This document shows positions 14,911 to 14,970 of a stretch of 14,970 nucleotides of DNA, in pieces. The stretch's first letter is position 1. Each line of letters begins with the position of its first letter. The position numbers and the translations under genes are program-made. Location: NCBI GenBank assembly GCA_035652755.1, contig DASRDE010000318.1:1-14970 (forward strand). The letters run 5' to 3'. The notes beneath the pieces were generated by a model that worked only from the letters and a program-made list of their open reading frames with translations, was not told the DNA's origin and did no database searches. The DNA is from DASRDE01 sp035652755 (lineage in GTDB: Bacteria > Vulcanimicrobiota > Vulcanimicrobiia > Vulcanimicrobiales > Vulcanimicrobiaceae).

Positions 14911-14970
14911 CGGTCCTTCGACTGCGCATGCCGCGCGCTTGCGCGGCGTACCTCCGCTCAGGATGACACC
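14911..14970. repeat. REP-like palindromic repeat, possibly continuing past the window
   Basis: The segment begins with GGTCCTTCGACTGCGC and ends with CCGCTCAGGATGAC. Its core is a perfect 7-bp stem, GCCGCGC (14930-14936) with GCGCGGC (14941-14947), around a GCTT loop; A14928/T14949 and a T-G wobble extend it. The TCCTTCGACT...CTCAGGATGAC ends resemble a dispersed intergenic palindrome that I recall from many bacterial genomes and metagenome contigs. Only one copy is in the window, so repetition cannot be shown here. Confidence 0.5.

Noticed and set aside
1..14970. CRISPR arrays, tRNA or rRNA genes, insertion sequences, phage genes, toxin-antitoxin pairs
   Set aside because: No regularly spaced repeats, cloverleaf sequences, transposase motifs or small paired genes were seen.

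Overview
This is a GC-rich, tightly packed window from a diderm bacterium. An outer-membrane TonB-dependent receptor with a clean signal peptide, followed by a lipobox lipoprotein, requires an outer membrane. The receptor has an N-terminal carboxypeptidase-regulatory-like domain and a plug preceded by a 'SAFQP..T.DE' stretch. As far as I recall, such receptors are numerous in Candidatus Eremiobacterota (Vulcanimicrobiota, ex WPS-2), but that placement is inference from memory and only moderately to weakly supported. No rRNA, tRNA, CRISPR array, insertion sequence or integrase was seen.

Layout. (1) 1-912 (+): the 3' part of a YcaQ-type DNA glycosylase gene, cut by the window edge; it overlaps the convergent ROK gene by 12 nt. 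(2) 901-2139 (-): a ROK-family repressor. (3) 2140-2217: a 78-nt divergent control region with a 10-bp-arm dyad (9 of 10 pairs), a leader hairpin and a strong Shine-Dalgarno. (4) 2218-10377 (+): a four-gene operon of TonB-dependent receptor, lipoprotein, discoidin-containing putative glycoside hydrolase and double-SIS sugar-phosphate isomerase/deaminase. Its junctions are 17 nt, a 4-nt overlap and a 4-nt overlap. (5) 10374-14848 (-): a convergent four-gene set, in transcription order O-methyltransferase, exonuclease III, FAD monooxygenase/Old Yellow Enzyme fusion of the 2-aminobenzoyl-CoA monooxygenase/reductase (salicylyl-CoA 5-hydroxylase) type, and SDR dehydrogenase. The outer pairs overlap by 4 nt. 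(6) 14849-14970: non-coding, ending in a REP-like palindromic repeat.

How the parts may work together. The ROK regulator, receptor, lipoprotein, hydrolase and SIS enzyme look like a self-contained glycan-use locus. The hydrolase would cut a glycan outside the inner membrane, the receptor with its lipoprotein would import fragments across the outer membrane, and the SIS enzyme would process an aminated (or similar) sugar phosphate in the cytoplasm. ROK would repress the operon through the dyad until a sugar effector appears. The arrangement resembles a Bacteroidota SusC/SusD locus, but the lipoprotein does not look like SusD and may be an unrelated partner. The minus-strand set points to aerobic CoA-dependent breakdown of 2-aminobenzoate or a similar aromatic acid, with a DNA repair nuclease co-transcribed. 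The CoA ligase and remaining beta-oxidation genes are not in the window.
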